This document shows, one piece after another, positions 10,901 through 19,838 of a stretch of 56,340 bases of DNA (positions within the stretch are counted from its first letter, which is position 1; each line of letters starts with the position of its first letter). Origin of the DNA: Isosphaera pallida ATCC 43644 (lineage in GTDB: Bacteria > Planctomycetota > Planctomycetia > Isosphaerales > Isosphaeraceae); assembly GCF_000186345.1 (NCBI RefSeq), contig NC_014957.1:1-56340 (forward strand). The letters are read 5' to 3'. The notes beneath the pieces were generated by a model. The model ran no database searches, was not told where the DNA came from, and saw only the letters and a list, made by a program, of their open reading frames with translations. Position numbers and translations under genes: made by a program.

Positions 10901-12407
10901 GTTGGCCATGGCGTTTGGGCGGCCCGGCCTGTTTTGGGAGACCCCCAACCTCGCGGTGCGCGACCAGCTGGAACTCGACCCCGTCCTCGCCCGCGCCGTG
11001 ACCGAGGACCCCCGCCTGGATCATCTGTTGGTGCTGCACGCTGGCCTCCAAGGCCGCCTGGGCGAGGAGATGGTTCGGATCCGCGCCCAGGCCGCCGCGG
11101 AAGCGACCCGCGCCGCGCTGGACCCCGACCCGGTGCCCCACCTGGTAAGCGTGCTCTGCGACCGCGCCGCGGGCGACTTCCCCCGCGCCCGCGCCCGCTG
11201 GGAGACCATCCAGACCCGTCTGCTCAAGCCGCTGCAGCCGGAGCGGTTCGCCGTTGTCGCAAGCCTCGGCCCGCAAGAGGAGCGGGCGTGGCCGCCGGGA
11301 CTGGAGGACCTGGTGTGGCTCCAAGCCGATCTCCACCGCCGCGCGGCCGACCCGGTCCAAGCCTGCGCAACCTACCGGATGCTGCAACGGCTGAGGCCCA
11401 ACGACCCGGCGGTTCACCTCGGCCTGGCCGAGTCGCTGGTAGCGCTGCTCGAGACGCCCCGGCCCGACCGTGCGCTGAGGGCCTGGGCCCGGTTGCGGTT
11501 GCCGGACCTGCACCCCGTCCCTTCCCCGCCTGGCGGAGCCGGGGTCGGCCCGGAACGGTTGGTGGGTTCCAGCCCCGTTCAGGTCGAACCCAGCCTGGTT
11601 GACCTAGCACAGGTCACCCTCGCCGAAGCCCGCCGCGAACTCGCCCTGGTCCAGGACGCTCGTGACAGCGAGCGGCCCCGCCTCATCCTCGTCCGCGACC
11701 GTCTGGAGCGGTTTGAGCGTGCCTTGAACCGCGACCCCCACCTCTTCACCGTCGCGCTCACCACCGACTCCGACCTCCCCCCCGGCTTGACGGCGATGGA
11801 GGCCCAACCCGGCGGCGGCCCAGCCGGCTGGCCCAAACCCAACGCCGGTCAGGATAACTCCGATCTGCATGCCATTGTGCGCATGGCTCTTCACCTGCCG
11901 ATCCACTTTGGCGCAGGGGACGACCGCGATCCCTGGGAGGGACCACCCCTGAACCTTGCGCAAATCGACGACCTGCTGGCCGCCCTGGAACGCTCGCGCC
12001 AGCTTGACGCCGAACACCTCGACCTCCGCCCCCTGGCCCAGGCGTTGGCCCGCCGGATTCCCCATGCCCCGCCCTCCCCCGCCGCCGCCGCGGGGGGAGA
12101 TCCCGCCACGCCCCCGCCGCCGGAGCCGCTGGTGCTTCAAGCCCGTGCCTACCGCCTGATCACTTCCGACGCCGCGACCCTGCACCGCTTCCGCGACCGC
12201 CTCGAACACTCGCCCGACGAAATCCACGCGCTGGATCTGCTCATCGAGCTGACCCTCTCGGTCAACGTCAACGGTCCCCAGACCGACCCGCTGCGGCTCC
12301 AAGCCGTTCTGCCCCGGCTGCGTGCCTGGGCCCGCCGCCTCAGCCAACTGGCCCCCTCCCACCCCCGCCTCAACCAGGTTCGGCCCCTGATTGAGGCCGA
12401 CTTCTAG
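7911..12407 (+). CDS. Giant Ser/Thr protein kinase with atypical DFN motif
   Basis: Membrane-linked Hanks-type kinase of 1498 residues from the ATG at 7911; the frame stays open to a GTG at 7710, but that 67-residue extension is Arg/Gly-rich and neither start has a clear ribosome site. The Gly loop is GRGAFGRVF (about 337) and the beta-3 lysine is in VVLKVV (about 362). An insert of about 100 residues rich in Gly and Ser interrupts the N-lobe/C-lobe region before the catalytic loop HGDLKPANI (H548) and the motif LLDFNLS (D568). HRD is therefore HGD and DFG is DFN, with Lys and Asn of the loop kept. GGTLPYMAPEAL follows. One hydrophobic helix lies at about 723-746; the remaining 750 residues are Ala/Leu/Arg-rich, probably helical repeats. 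Activity is plausible but not certain because of the DFN change. Confidence 0.85.
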   Translation: MSNPPASSSSSSFTFPNGLESPRPHAPASGLSRQDCERDLEQRLARFERMLRQRNAETDPADLRLERADGDDGGSGAGPGEADAPTDPAGDLVVLFDPVADLDDLASYLPEGPPAHRLEVLCELIRSHLEWCHEHLPVSLCPQVEADYLARFPELADKPGLVAAVRFEEQRQRLRRGEPPTPPPRMPTAPDPNLTPNPHPTAAAAGAAGLPWCLTPGDSPGDRSSRSVGDVATAYLLHLRRQSQRDREPRPTPDAAGLARGEPPRTVAVGEAMQRNLLDSRSGGLDPRDRDALALFERLDREAPHLARRIAEAAAALDRLRPGTQLIRGFHLLEQIGRGAFGRVFLARQNRHDLAFRHVVLKVVASECERGEASALARLHHTHIVPIHSVHTAGPLLVICMQYLGRHTLDMVIAARHRAPGRSRKNPAWSGTAAGAAGLDPPTPCWADPSTSWAGGGGSRGEPGRSSWWRRKPGGSTAALGTGSDSSSSLGGSSLNLSSSERRRLKAERRLRTIARLAHRLSDLDQACWFALKLVRALKFAHNRGIQHGDLKPANILVSNHGEPLLLDFNLSRRLRAAVGLEMDRLGGTLPYMAPEALEALAARHPLPPDPRLDLYSLGIVLYELFTGRPPYDTPDGPPAEVVARMIRERRATRPRARIHNPEISPGLEAILLRCLEPRPEDRYQTAGQLAIDLKRHLKHWPLRYAVNPSKRETLGKAIRRRPLVFASIVGILLFIPLVSAYVQKRIDYVVAEGNRNVLEQISATLVVADRFDRIEQEASQLDQAVRGGLVRVLRVGEPARSLAARDLANRLGGEALRLARELLEFERHRDDFQSHHLLLRLLESEHPAAVAPTPAPAPATAGVPTAGDPAPNPPAPAPPSIVERLRSSALHPAHRGRCERLRIVLARALTRLALVADHAASSPPPSLAESPSRAEETHPAELARTADEALDLAHELFAPHQPAAAQLAQRLIPLLDQTRHRHSGSRGQVQREAPAPLAMAFGRPGLFWETPNLAVRDQLELDPVLARAVTEDPRLDHLLVLHAGLQGRLGEEMVRIRAQAAAEATRAALDPDPVPHLVSVLCDRAAGDFPRARARWETIQTRLLKPLQPERFAVVASLGPQEERAWPPGLEDLVWLQADLHRRAADPVQACATYRMLQRLRPNDPAVHLGLAESLVALLETPRPDRALRAWARLRLPDLHPVPSPPGGAGVGPERLVGSSPVQVEPSLVDLAQVTLAEARRELALVQDARDSERPRLILVRDRLERFERALNRDPHLFTVALTTDSDLPPGLTAMEAQPGGGPAGWPKPNAGQDNSDLHAIVRMALHLPIHFGAGDDRDPWEGPPLNLAQIDDLLAALERSRQLDAEHLDLRPLAQALARRIPHAPPSPAAAAGGDPATPPPPEPLVLQARAYRLITSDAATLHRFRDRLEHSPDEIHALDLLIELTLSVNVNGPQTDPLRLQAVLPRLRAWARRLSQLAPSHPRLNQVRPLIEADF

Positions 12408-12440
12408 GATCGATCTCGGATGCGGGGACCGGACGGTCTT

Positions 12441-12462
12441 GGGGGCCGCGGCCGCGGCCCCC
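12441..12462. terminator. Perfect 22-bp GC palindrome between convergent genes
   Basis: The sequence GGGGGCCGCGG followed directly by its exact reverse complement sits between the stop of the kinase gene and the stop of aspA. It lacks a T tract, but its position and strength suggest a bidirectional transcription barrier. Confidence 0.5.
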
Positions 12463-12524
12463 GACACGCTTTGCCCCGCCCAAACAGGGGTCCCGCTTGC
12501 TCGGCGGCCAGGAACCAGTCCGCC

Positions 12525-14267
12525 CTAGAACGAGGAGGTGAACACGACCCGCGAAGAGACCACGGTTTGGGGATGAAGCAGCTCCGCCAGACGCTCGCGG
12601 CTGGTCCAGCCTTTTTCCAGCACCAGGTCCGAGATGCGTCGTCCCGTTTCGCGGGCCTCGCGGGCCAACAGGGTGGCCTTTTCGTAACCAATCTCGGGCA
12701 CCAGGATGGTCGCCAGGGCCAGCGAGTTTTCCACAAAGTCGCGCAGACGCTCCACGTTGGCCGTGATCCCCTCCACGCAGTTGACCGTCAGGGTGCGGCA
12801 GGCATTGCGCAAGTGGGTGATCGAGCGAAACAACGAATAGGCGATGATCGGCTCGAAGGCGTTGAGCTGAAGTTGGCCCCCCTCCGAGGCGAACGACACA
12901 GTTACGTCGTTGCCGATCACGGCGAAGGCCACCTGGTTGACCACCTCGGGGATAATCGGATTGACCTTGCCGGGCATGATCGAACTGCCCGCGGCCCGGT
13001 CGGGCAGGTTGATCTCGTTGAGGCCGGCGTAGGGACCAGAGGACAGCAGCCGCAGGTCATTGCAAATCTTCGAAAGCTTACAGGCAAACCGCTTCAAGAC
13101 CCCCGAGAGTTGCACAAAGGAGCCCGTGTCCTGGGTGGCCTCAACGAGGTTGGAGGCGGTCACAAGGTTCAGGCCGGTCAGTTCGGAAAGATGGTCGCGC
13201 ACCAGCGGTGCATAGCCGGGAGGCGCAGTGATCCGCGTGCCAATGGCCGTGGCCCCCAAATTGATCTCCCGAATCAGGTCGATCGCCTCGCGGATCCGCA
13301 TGGCGTCCTCCTCGACCATCAACGCAAAGGCCGAAAACTCCTGGCCCAGCGTCATCGGCACGGCGTCCTGCAACTGGGTCCGCCCCAGCTTAATGACCTC
13401 GCGGAACTCGACCGCCTTGCGGGCAAACGCCTCCTTCAACCCCGCCATCGCCTCCAACAACCCCCCCAACGCAAAGGTCAACCCCACCTTGAGCGCTGTG
13501 GGATAGACATCGTTGGTGGACTGGGATAAGTTGACATGTTCAAGAGGGTGGAGGAACTGGTAAGCGCCTTTGGGCTTGCCCAGGTGTTCGAGGCCGCGGT
13601 TGGCGATCACCTCGTTGGCGTTCATGTTAGTCGAGGTGCCCGCGCCACCCTGGATCACGTCCACCACGAACTGCTCGTGCCACATCCCCCGGCGGATCTC
13701 CTCGCACGTTTGGACAATCGCGCGGGTGGGTTGGCGTCCGAGTTTGCCAAGTTCGTGGTTGGTGATCGCCGCGGCCTGTTTGACGCAAGCCAACGCCCGG
13801 ATCAGGTCCGGGTAGGAGGAGATTGGCACGCCGGTGATGGGGTAGTTTTCGAGCGCCCGCAAGGTGTGGATGCCCCAATAGGCATCGGCGGGCACCTCGC
13901 GTTCCCCCAATAAATCGTGTTCTCGGCGGGTGGGACCGGCGAACCAGGCGGGTTGACGCTCCAGGGGCAGGCCTTCCCCCTCCCCTCGGCTCAACAACGT
14001 GGTGATCCGGGCCGAGCCCGTTGGCGTGGCGAGTCCCGGTCGGGTCGCTGGGACGGCCGCCGGCGGCGTCCCCGGGGCCGACGACACGGGCAGCCCGGCC
14101 GGTCCAACCCCAGCAACCGGCGCATCCGGAGTAGCCGGGGTCCGCGACCCGCTGTCGCCAGGGGCCCCCGGTCTCGACGGTGACTTCGACGGGGTGCTGG
14201 ACTTGGGTGGGGTGTTGGACTTGGGTTGGGCCGACCCCCCGGTCGAAGCCCTGGCTTTGGAGGGCAT
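12525..14267 (-). CDS. aspA: Aspartate ammonia-lyase with long N-terminal extension
   Basis: Reversible deamination of L-aspartate to fumarate and ammonia, in the cytosol. The aspartase/fumarase signature GSSIMPGKVNP is at about residues 425-435, and GGAGTSTNMNANEV, HVNLSQSTND and GRTQLQDAVPMTLGQEF are all present. Aspartase is preferred over class II fumarase because of the RREHDLLGEREVPADAYWG opening and the overall likeness to bacterial AspA; the two families are close. The conserved core begins only at about residue 113. The first 110 residues are Pro/Ser/Ala-rich, with PPKSSTPSKSPSRPG, and make the protein 580 residues against a usual 470 or so. The ATG has AAGGA 11 bases upstream, but a later start cannot be excluded. 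Fumarate from this enzyme could reach oxaloacetate and then PckA. Confidence 0.9.
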   Translation of the reverse strand: MPSKARASTGGSAQPKSNTPPKSSTPSKSPSRPGAPGDSGSRTPATPDAPVAGVGPAGLPVSSAPGTPPAAVPATRPGLATPTGSARITTLLSRGEGEGLPLERQPAWFAGPTRREHDLLGEREVPADAYWGIHTLRALENYPITGVPISSYPDLIRALACVKQAAAITNHELGKLGRQPTRAIVQTCEEIRRGMWHEQFVVDVIQGGAGTSTNMNANEVIANRGLEHLGKPKGAYQFLHPLEHVNLSQSTNDVYPTALKVGLTFALGGLLEAMAGLKEAFARKAVEFREVIKLGRTQLQDAVPMTLGQEFSAFALMVEEDAMRIREAIDLIREINLGATAIGTRITAPPGYAPLVRDHLSELTGLNLVTASNLVEATQDTGSFVQLSGVLKRFACKLSKICNDLRLLSSGPYAGLNEINLPDRAAGSSIMPGKVNPIIPEVVNQVAFAVIGNDVTVSFASEGGQLQLNAFEPIIAYSLFRSITHLRNACRTLTVNCVEGITANVERLRDFVENSLALATILVPEIGYEKATLLAREARETGRRISDLVLEKGWTSRERLAELLHPQTVVSSRVVFTSSF

Positions 14268-15288
14268 GAATCTTGCAGTCCTTCAAACGCAGGTCCCCGC
14301 CGGCCGTAGCTACGTCGCAAACTGGCCGCGGGCGGGCATCCACCCCACGACCGCGTCGGCTCGCGCCCGTGTCGCCGAACCAAACAGGTGGGGACGGATC
14401 ACCCCGTGGGAGAGAACCCCGTCTGGTCGCTGGACCCGCGCCTTAGACTAGCACGCCCTCCCGACCCGTGAAAGATGAAAGCCCACAGCACGTGCCCAAC
14501 CCGCCGGCCGCCTCCGTCCTGCAGACCAGAAGCGTTCCCATTCGAAACGAACTCAGGAACGGCGTCCAGCCTCACTCGTCCCTGAGTGGCGACTGGACGC
14601 ATCGTCCCGGATGAATAAAAGCATGAGGAGGTGCTGACCATTCAACCCCAAAGGTTGAATGCATCAACCGCGACCACACGCCTTGGTGGCTCAATCCTTG
14701 AGCCGGAGAGCATCCTTGCACCGGCGCGGATCGCGGAAGGAGGTCGCCACATGGCTCCCAACCGCGTCCACCTGGTGGCGAACCACGCAGAGACCAGTCG
14801 GAGTCCACGATGGATCCTCTCCACGACCAGTCGAGCATCCTGCCCGGGCCGGTTCCGTGTACGACATCATCGACATCAATGAGAGCGAAAATGGAAGAGA
14901 GAAGAAGGTCAGCGGAGAGGGAACGTCAGGAAGACGTGCCCCCCACCTGCCGCGGGAGGAGGGAATCGGGTGATTCCCCAGCAAGGTCCGCCATCGGAGA
15001 CGCTCACTCGATGCGGCGGTAACCGGGAAGGGTAGGAGCCGGGAGGGTCGCGTTGGCCTGGGGGGCCGTCGCTTGGTTCCCCGCTCACTAGGGGGATCGC
15101 CCTGACCGGCCCTCATCCGCCAAAGAATCCCCAAAATTCGCCAAATCAGACCGCCTCGCTCCCCCAACCCCCGGCATGGTGACAAGATGGGGACTCCAGG
15201 GTAACAAGGTCATGGCGCTTGGCGTCGGAGGCGCGGTTGGGGCAAGGTTGAGAAGAGGAATCGCGCGGCGGGCGTGGTTCCGTTCACC
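14268..15288. other. Intergenic 1 kb with one strong hairpin
   Basis: I find no convincing gene. The clearest structure is a perfect 9-bp inverted repeat, CATTCAACC at 14639-14647 and GGTTGAATG at 14653-14661, with a 5-base loop, about 370 bp upstream of aspA. The aspA promoter should lie in the part nearest 14268. Confidence 0.5.
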
Positions 15289-16104
15289 TCACCACAGCGG
15301 CCGGCGCCACGCGGCGGGTGGGGCCAAGCCACCCCAAGGCGGTGGGACGGGGGGAGCTGCATGGTACCGTCGCGGCACCGTGGGCCGGACCACCCGAGGC
15401 GGTGCCGTGGTCGCCTCCAACTCAAATGGTGGGGCGGGATGGTGACCACGACCCTGGTGGTGGATCGGGAACGCAAGGGGGGCCGGGAAAGCCCGACTTC
15501 GGGACTCGGTTCGTGCCTCCACCGCACCCCCGCCCGGTCCCACCGCATCGTCGCGGCGGGCCACGGCGAACCCGTCGCCCCGCCAACCCTCCAGGTCGCG
15601 CTGGACCGCACCTCCTAACCTCAGCGCTCCGCCGCCGCCGGGATGGCCGCCCGGCACGACCCCGCCTCCCAGGTTGACTTGGCCCCGCCCCGTGGGATCA
15701 ACCCCCAGCTGGAAGTTGCCACCAATCAGGGTGCCGTCCGTCTCGCGGACCACATACGTTTGGGAGAACGCCACCGAGCCATCCCGCCCGACCCCAAACG
15801 CCCCCGCCGCACTGAGCGCTGAGCCGTCAGGATGGACCCGGGTGTTGACCCGGGAGTGACCCAGCTGGCCCTCGTGGCTGGCCGTTCCCTCCGCAACAAT
15901 CGGCCCCCCTGCCCCCGTGGCGATCCCCGCCGTGGTTGTCGCCCCCACCCGGTCAGGTTGCCCCCACGCCGTGGAAACCATCCCTACGCTGATCCCCGCC
16001 AAAACCAGCAGCGCTGGGAGAATCCGGCCGCCGCCACCGACCCGCTTCCAACCCGTCGCGGCGTTTCGGTCCCGGAACCATTGGTGCTTGTTGCGTGTCC
16101 TCAT
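15289..16104 (-). CDS. Predicted exported protein, unknown function
   Basis: A 271-residue protein starting at the ATG at 16104, which has GAGGA about 8 bases upstream; the open frame extends 24 residues further but that part is unlikely to be translated. The N-terminus is basic (MRTRNKHQW, GWKR) and is followed by a hydrophobic run (ILPALLVLAGISVGMV) and a likely signal peptidase site after TAWG, so export is expected. The mature part is Gly/Ala/Thr-rich with short strand-like segments (GSVAFSQTYVVRETDG, GNFQLGVDPTG) and ends in a Pro/Arg-rich tail. It resembles the exported protein at 21431-22258 in style only. No domain recognised; function unknown. Confidence 0.6.
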   Translation of the reverse strand: MRTRNKHQWFRDRNAATGWKRVGGGGRILPALLVLAGISVGMVSTAWGQPDRVGATTTAGIATGAGGPIVAEGTASHEGQLGHSRVNTRVHPDGSALSAAGAFGVGRDGSVAFSQTYVVRETDGTLIGGNFQLGVDPTGRGQVNLGGGVVPGGHPGGGGALRLGGAVQRDLEGWRGDGFAVARRDDAVGPGGGAVEARTESRSRAFPAPLAFPIHHQGRGHHPAPPFELEATTAPPRVVRPTVPRRYHAAPPVPPPWGGLAPPAAWRRPLW

Positions 16105-16407
16105 GAGTCCATCCTCGTTCTTCATCCACGGAACCAAGGCCAGAGGTTCACGCGGAGATCGTCGCCACATCCCCAAACCCAGAGGCGCTGTCGCGTCATG
16201 GAGGGCGTTCCGATGGGGACCCGCAGTTGGACGCGCCGCCTTCGCTCCGCTCTACCGCAACCCGCCAGACGATCCGTCACCCCCATCTTCCCCCTTCCCT
16301 GCCCTCTGACGCGCTGGTTCGAGCGCCCCTTCTCCCCTCCCCTTCTCGTCCCTGCAACCTGGAACAACCCCGCTTGAACGAAACACCTTGGTCGAACGAG
16401 CAAGGTT

Positions 16408-17052
16408 GTAAGAGCGTGTTCGTCACAGTCTGGATCATCACGTCTCAGACAACCCTGCTTGATTGTTCTTCCCTGTTTGAACAAGGCAGGACGATCAACC
16501 TGGTACAACCCTGCTTGAACGAAACATCTTGATCAACCTAGCAAATTTGTAAGAGCGTGCTTATCACACCTCAGACAACCCTGCTTGATTGTTCTTCCCT
16601 GTTTGAACAAGGCAGGACGATCAACCTGGTACAACCCTGCTTGAACGAAACATCTTGATCAACCTAGCAAATTTGTAAGAGCGTGCTTATCACACCTCAG
16701 ACAACCCTGCTTGATTGTTCTTCCCTGTTTGAACAAGGCAGGACGATCAACCTGGTACAACCCTGCTTGAACGAAACATCTTGATCAACCTAGCAAATTT
16801 GTAAGAGCGTGCTTATCACACCTCAGACAACCCTGCTTGATTGTTCTTCCCTGTTTGAACAAGGCAGGACGATCAACCTGGTACAACCCTGCTTGAACGA
16901 AACATCTTGATCAACCTAGCAAATTTGTAAGAGCGTGCTTATCACACCTCAGACAACCCTGCTTGATTGTTCTTCCCTGTTTGAACAAGGCAGGACGATC
17001 AATCTGGTACAACCCCGCTTGAACGAAACACCTTGGTCGAACGAGCAAGGTT
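16408..17052. repeat. 126-bp tandem repeat array
   Basis: Units begin GTAAGAGCGTG at 16408, 16549, 16675, 16801, 16927 and 17053. The three units from 16549, 16675 and 16801 appear identical; the fourth (16927) diverges in its second half, and the first (16408) is 141 bp long. Sequence after the array (from 17053) matches the first unit, as expected if the centre expanded by tandem duplication. Each unit contains CCTGCTTGATTGTTC facing GAACAAGGCAGG (an imperfect hairpin with GTTC-N10-GAAC at its centre) and a GCTTGAACGAAAC motif. The array is non-coding. Confidence 0.9.
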
Positions 17053-17334
17053 GTAAGAGCGTGTTCGTCACAGTCTGGATCATCGTAACAGATTGTTAAT
17101 CCCTGTTTGAACCTTTCATGATGTCCAAGAAAGGACAATAGAACTATGTCGTCCTCGCGACCATGTTTTGTTACGAAGGAATGAGCTTGATCATTCGAGT
17201 TCTTACGATCAAGCTTGATCGTTCAAGCAAGATCGCTTAAGAGTGAACGAAAGCCGTCGAATATCTCGTACTGATCATTCAAGCCTGAATGTTTTGCTTA
17301 GGTCATACGGAGTGCCTTTCGGGTTGGTAAGAAC

Positions 17335-18014
17335 GTTCTGGTTGGAATGCGATCGCAGTTTCATTCCAGCTGGAACGATTCCGTTTGAGCGCCTCACCGC
17401 GTGCCACGGCGTGAGGTGGCATCCATGAACCGGATTGGTTAACGATTCGCGTTGGCCACGTGGAAGCCGAGCAGGGCAGGGGGGGTGGAAGAAGACGAGG
17501 ATGTTCGGGCCCGAATGATCGTGTCATGAAGTTCGCGCGGGTTTGTCTGAGTGATGGGCAGAATCTTGCCGTGAGATCATTCCAGCTCGAATGTCCGCTC
17601 GGGTTGGTCGCGGAGGTTGAACCAATCCCGTAGGAAGGTCAGGGCAATCATCTCCAAGTGGTGACGTTTTGGCATGATCGTTCGCGCCTGAATGGAGTTG
17701 CTATCAAGGACGCGAGCTGTCGTGGTGGGGCCGTATGTGACCGCGTGGTTGTTCCTGCGTGAATGTCCGCGTTTGGACAATCGATTGCGAACGATCACCC
17801 GCAAGAGAAGCCGAGCTGAGGAGGAAAGGTGGATTAATGGTGGCGGGGACGCCCTTGCTGGATCATCCCATATTGAATATTCGAGCTGGAAGATCAGGTT
17901 GATGACATTCAAGCTGGGATGTTCTCTGGGACGTCGTCCGATTCGATCGTCCGGGGAGGAAGTGTTGGGGAGGATGCGGGCGGAGGAATCGAGCAAGAAG
18001 GTTCTGGCAGGAAC
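17335..18014. repeat. Cluster of RTTC-N6-GAAY palindromes
   Basis: Eight exact matches to RTTC-N6-GAAY start at 17277 (just left of this span), 17335, 17363, 17503, 17579, 17680, 17751 and 18001; near matches start at 17879 (GAAG) and 17907 (GGAT). The centres are often themselves palindromic (CAGCTG, GGGCCC) and several copies are flanked by GATC. The stretch has no convincing gene and lies upstream of the nucleotide-sugar dehydrogenase. It looks like an array of binding sites for a dimeric protein; what binds is unknown. Confidence 0.7.
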
Positions 18015-18158
18015 AATCCTGCGAGGACACTCGACACGGAATGTCAGGGTGGGGATCTGGTTTCAAGACCATTGCATCAAGAACAATCGCGCGACCGGGA
18101 CCCTGGAAGGCGATTCGATCGTCCGGGGAGGAAACGCTGGGGAGGATGCGGGCGGGGG
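17939..18158. repeat. Pair of 48-bp direct repeats
   Basis: The block starting CGATTCGATCGTCCGGGGAG at 17939 recurs at 18111; both continue with GGAA, a short variable stretch and GGGGAGGATGCGGGCGG. About 48 bp are shared with a few differences. They lie between the palindrome cluster and the dehydrogenase start. Confidence 0.75.
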
Positions 18159-18347
18159 CGAGTCGTTTGGGGGAGGGGAGGTCTGCGTGGGTTGCGGCTG
18201 AGCCGACATGATGGGGTCTGCATGATGGGGTCTGGTGGTGGGGGCGTTTTGGCGCGGAACGACCTAGGCGAGGGTGGTTGGGGGTTAGAATGTGGGAGGC
18301 GCGAGGGTGGAGGATCCGGGTTGGAACCAGACGACGGGACCGGCGCG

Positions 18348-19706
18348 ATGGGTGGGGGATGGGATCAGGCAGGTTGGGCGGAACGGGTGGCCCAGGAGTG
18401 GGCCAGCCGCGTGGAGGCTCGCCAGACGCGGGTTGCGGTGTTGGGGTTGGGGTATGTCGGGCTGCCGTTGGTGGAGTTATTCGCGCGGGCGGGCTTTCCG
18501 GTGTTGGGGTTCGACGTGGATGCCCACAAGGTCGCACTGCTGAACCAGGGTCGTAGCTACATTGGCCATGTGGGATCGGACCGGATTCGGGCGTTGCGCC
18601 AGACCGGACGTTTTGAGGCGACCACCGAGCCAGCGCGGCTGGCGGAGGCTGACGCCTTGTTGATCTGCGTGCCGACTCCGCTGGGCGAGCACCGCGAGCC
18701 GGACCTGACCGCGGTGGTGGCCACCGGGCGGACCATTGCCGCGGCCCTTCGCCCGGGGATGCTGGTGGTGTTGGAGAGTACGACCTATCCGGGAACCACG
18801 CGCGAGGTGCTGCGGCCGGTGCTGGAGACCTCGGGGTTGCGGGCTGGGGTGGAGTTCTTCTTGGCCTACTCGCCGGAGCGGGAGGATCCCGGCAACCCCA
18901 AGCACTCCGCCGGCTTGATTCCCAAGGTGGTTGGCGGGTTCGACGACCACTCCGCCCGCGCCGCCCAGGCGCTTTACGCTGCGGTGGTTCCCCAAGTGGT
19001 GCCGGTCTCCTCGTGCGAGGTGGCCGAGGCGTGCAAACTCCTGGAAAACACCTATCGGGCCGTCAACATCGCGCTGGTGAATGAACTGAAGGTGTTGTTA
19101 ACAGCGATGGGGCTGGACGTGTGGGAGGTCATCGACGCGGCCAAAACCAAACCCTTTGGCTTCCAGGCGTTTTATCCTGGTCCGGGTCTGGGGGGGCACT
19201 GCATTCCAATCGACCCGTTTTATCTCTCCTGGATCTCCCGGCGTTACGAGCGGACCACCCGGTTCATCGAGTTGGCCGGTGAAATCAACACCGCGATGCC
19301 CGATTATGTACTGGAGCGGCTCGGCAGCGCGTTGAACGACCGCGGCAAGCCATTCAAGGGGTCGCGGGTGCTGGTGTTGGGGGCGGCTTACAAGAAGGAC
19401 GTGGACGACCCGCGTGAGTCGCCTTCGTTCGTGCTGATGGAGAAGCTGCGGGCCCGGGGGGCGTTGGTCTCCTACAACGATCCCCACATTCCCACGTTGC
19501 CGCCGATGCGCAAGCATTCGATCCAGCTGGAGAGCGTCGAACTGACCGCCGAGCGGCTGAGCCAAGCCGACGCCGTCTTGATCTGTACCGACCACTCGGC
19601 CTATGACTGGGCCTTCATCGCCCAGCACGCGCCGCTGCTGATCGACACGCGGGGCGCGACCCGCCATCTTCCCGCCGAGCTGCGGGCGCGGGTCGTGAGT
19701 GCCTAG
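18348..19706 (+). CDS. Nucleotide-sugar dehydrogenase (WbpA/WecC type)
   Basis: NAD-dependent four-electron oxidation of a UDP-sugar, probably UDP-GlcNAc or a relative, to the uronic acid, giving a precursor for polysaccharide. The protein has 452 residues, the family length. The Rossmann motif GLGYVGLP is at residues 33-40, the catalytic cysteine is C285 in GGHCIPIDPFYLSW, and the C-terminal NAD-domain motif LGAAYKKDVDDPRESP is present. WbpA/WecC-type is preferred over UDP-glucose dehydrogenase because of this C-terminal motif and the CVPTPLGEHREPDLT stretch. The ATG at 18348 fits the start of the conserved domain; the frame is open 143 residues upstream, through the repeats, but that part is Gly/Arg-rich and not domain-like. 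It would act with the epimerases at 38601 and 54984. Confidence 0.92.
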   Translation: MGGGWDQAGWAERVAQEWASRVEARQTRVAVLGLGYVGLPLVELFARAGFPVLGFDVDAHKVALLNQGRSYIGHVGSDRIRALRQTGRFEATTEPARLAEADALLICVPTPLGEHREPDLTAVVATGRTIAAALRPGMLVVLESTTYPGTTREVLRPVLETSGLRAGVEFFLAYSPEREDPGNPKHSAGLIPKVVGGFDDHSARAAQALYAAVVPQVVPVSSCEVAEACKLLENTYRAVNIALVNELKVLLTAMGLDVWEVIDAAKTKPFGFQAFYPGPGLGGHCIPIDPFYLSWISRRYERTTRFIELAGEINTAMPDYVLERLGSALNDRGKPFKGSRVLVLGAAYKKDVDDPRESPSFVLMEKLRARGALVSYNDPHIPTLPPMRKHSIQLESVELTAERLSQADAVLICTDHSAYDWAFIAQHAPLLIDTRGATRHLPAELRARVVSA

Positions 19707-19838
19707 GCGGTGGCCGTGCCGGTCCTGGGGCGGGTCGTTCCCTGTCTCTGGGCCGTGGCGGGCGCGACGAACCGCTCCGGGCGGCCTTGGGAGGGAGTTT
19801 TTTTCTGGTCTGGTTGGGATGGGCCGGCTCGGGGGGAC

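Noticed and set aside
12420-13529. Long frames antisense to aspA, and similar ones antisense to pckA, the flippase, parA and repA
   Set aside because: Typical shadows of GC-rich codon use; the opposite strand holds full conserved proteins.
17577-17996. A 139-residue minus-strand frame in the palindrome cluster
   Set aside because: It runs through the palindromes, its repeated FQLE/FELE-like pieces come from them, and nothing else looks protein-like.
17919-18347. Upstream extension of the sugar dehydrogenase by 143 residues
   Set aside because: Gly/Arg-rich, crosses the direct repeats and lies outside the family's length; the ATG at 18348 fits the domain start.
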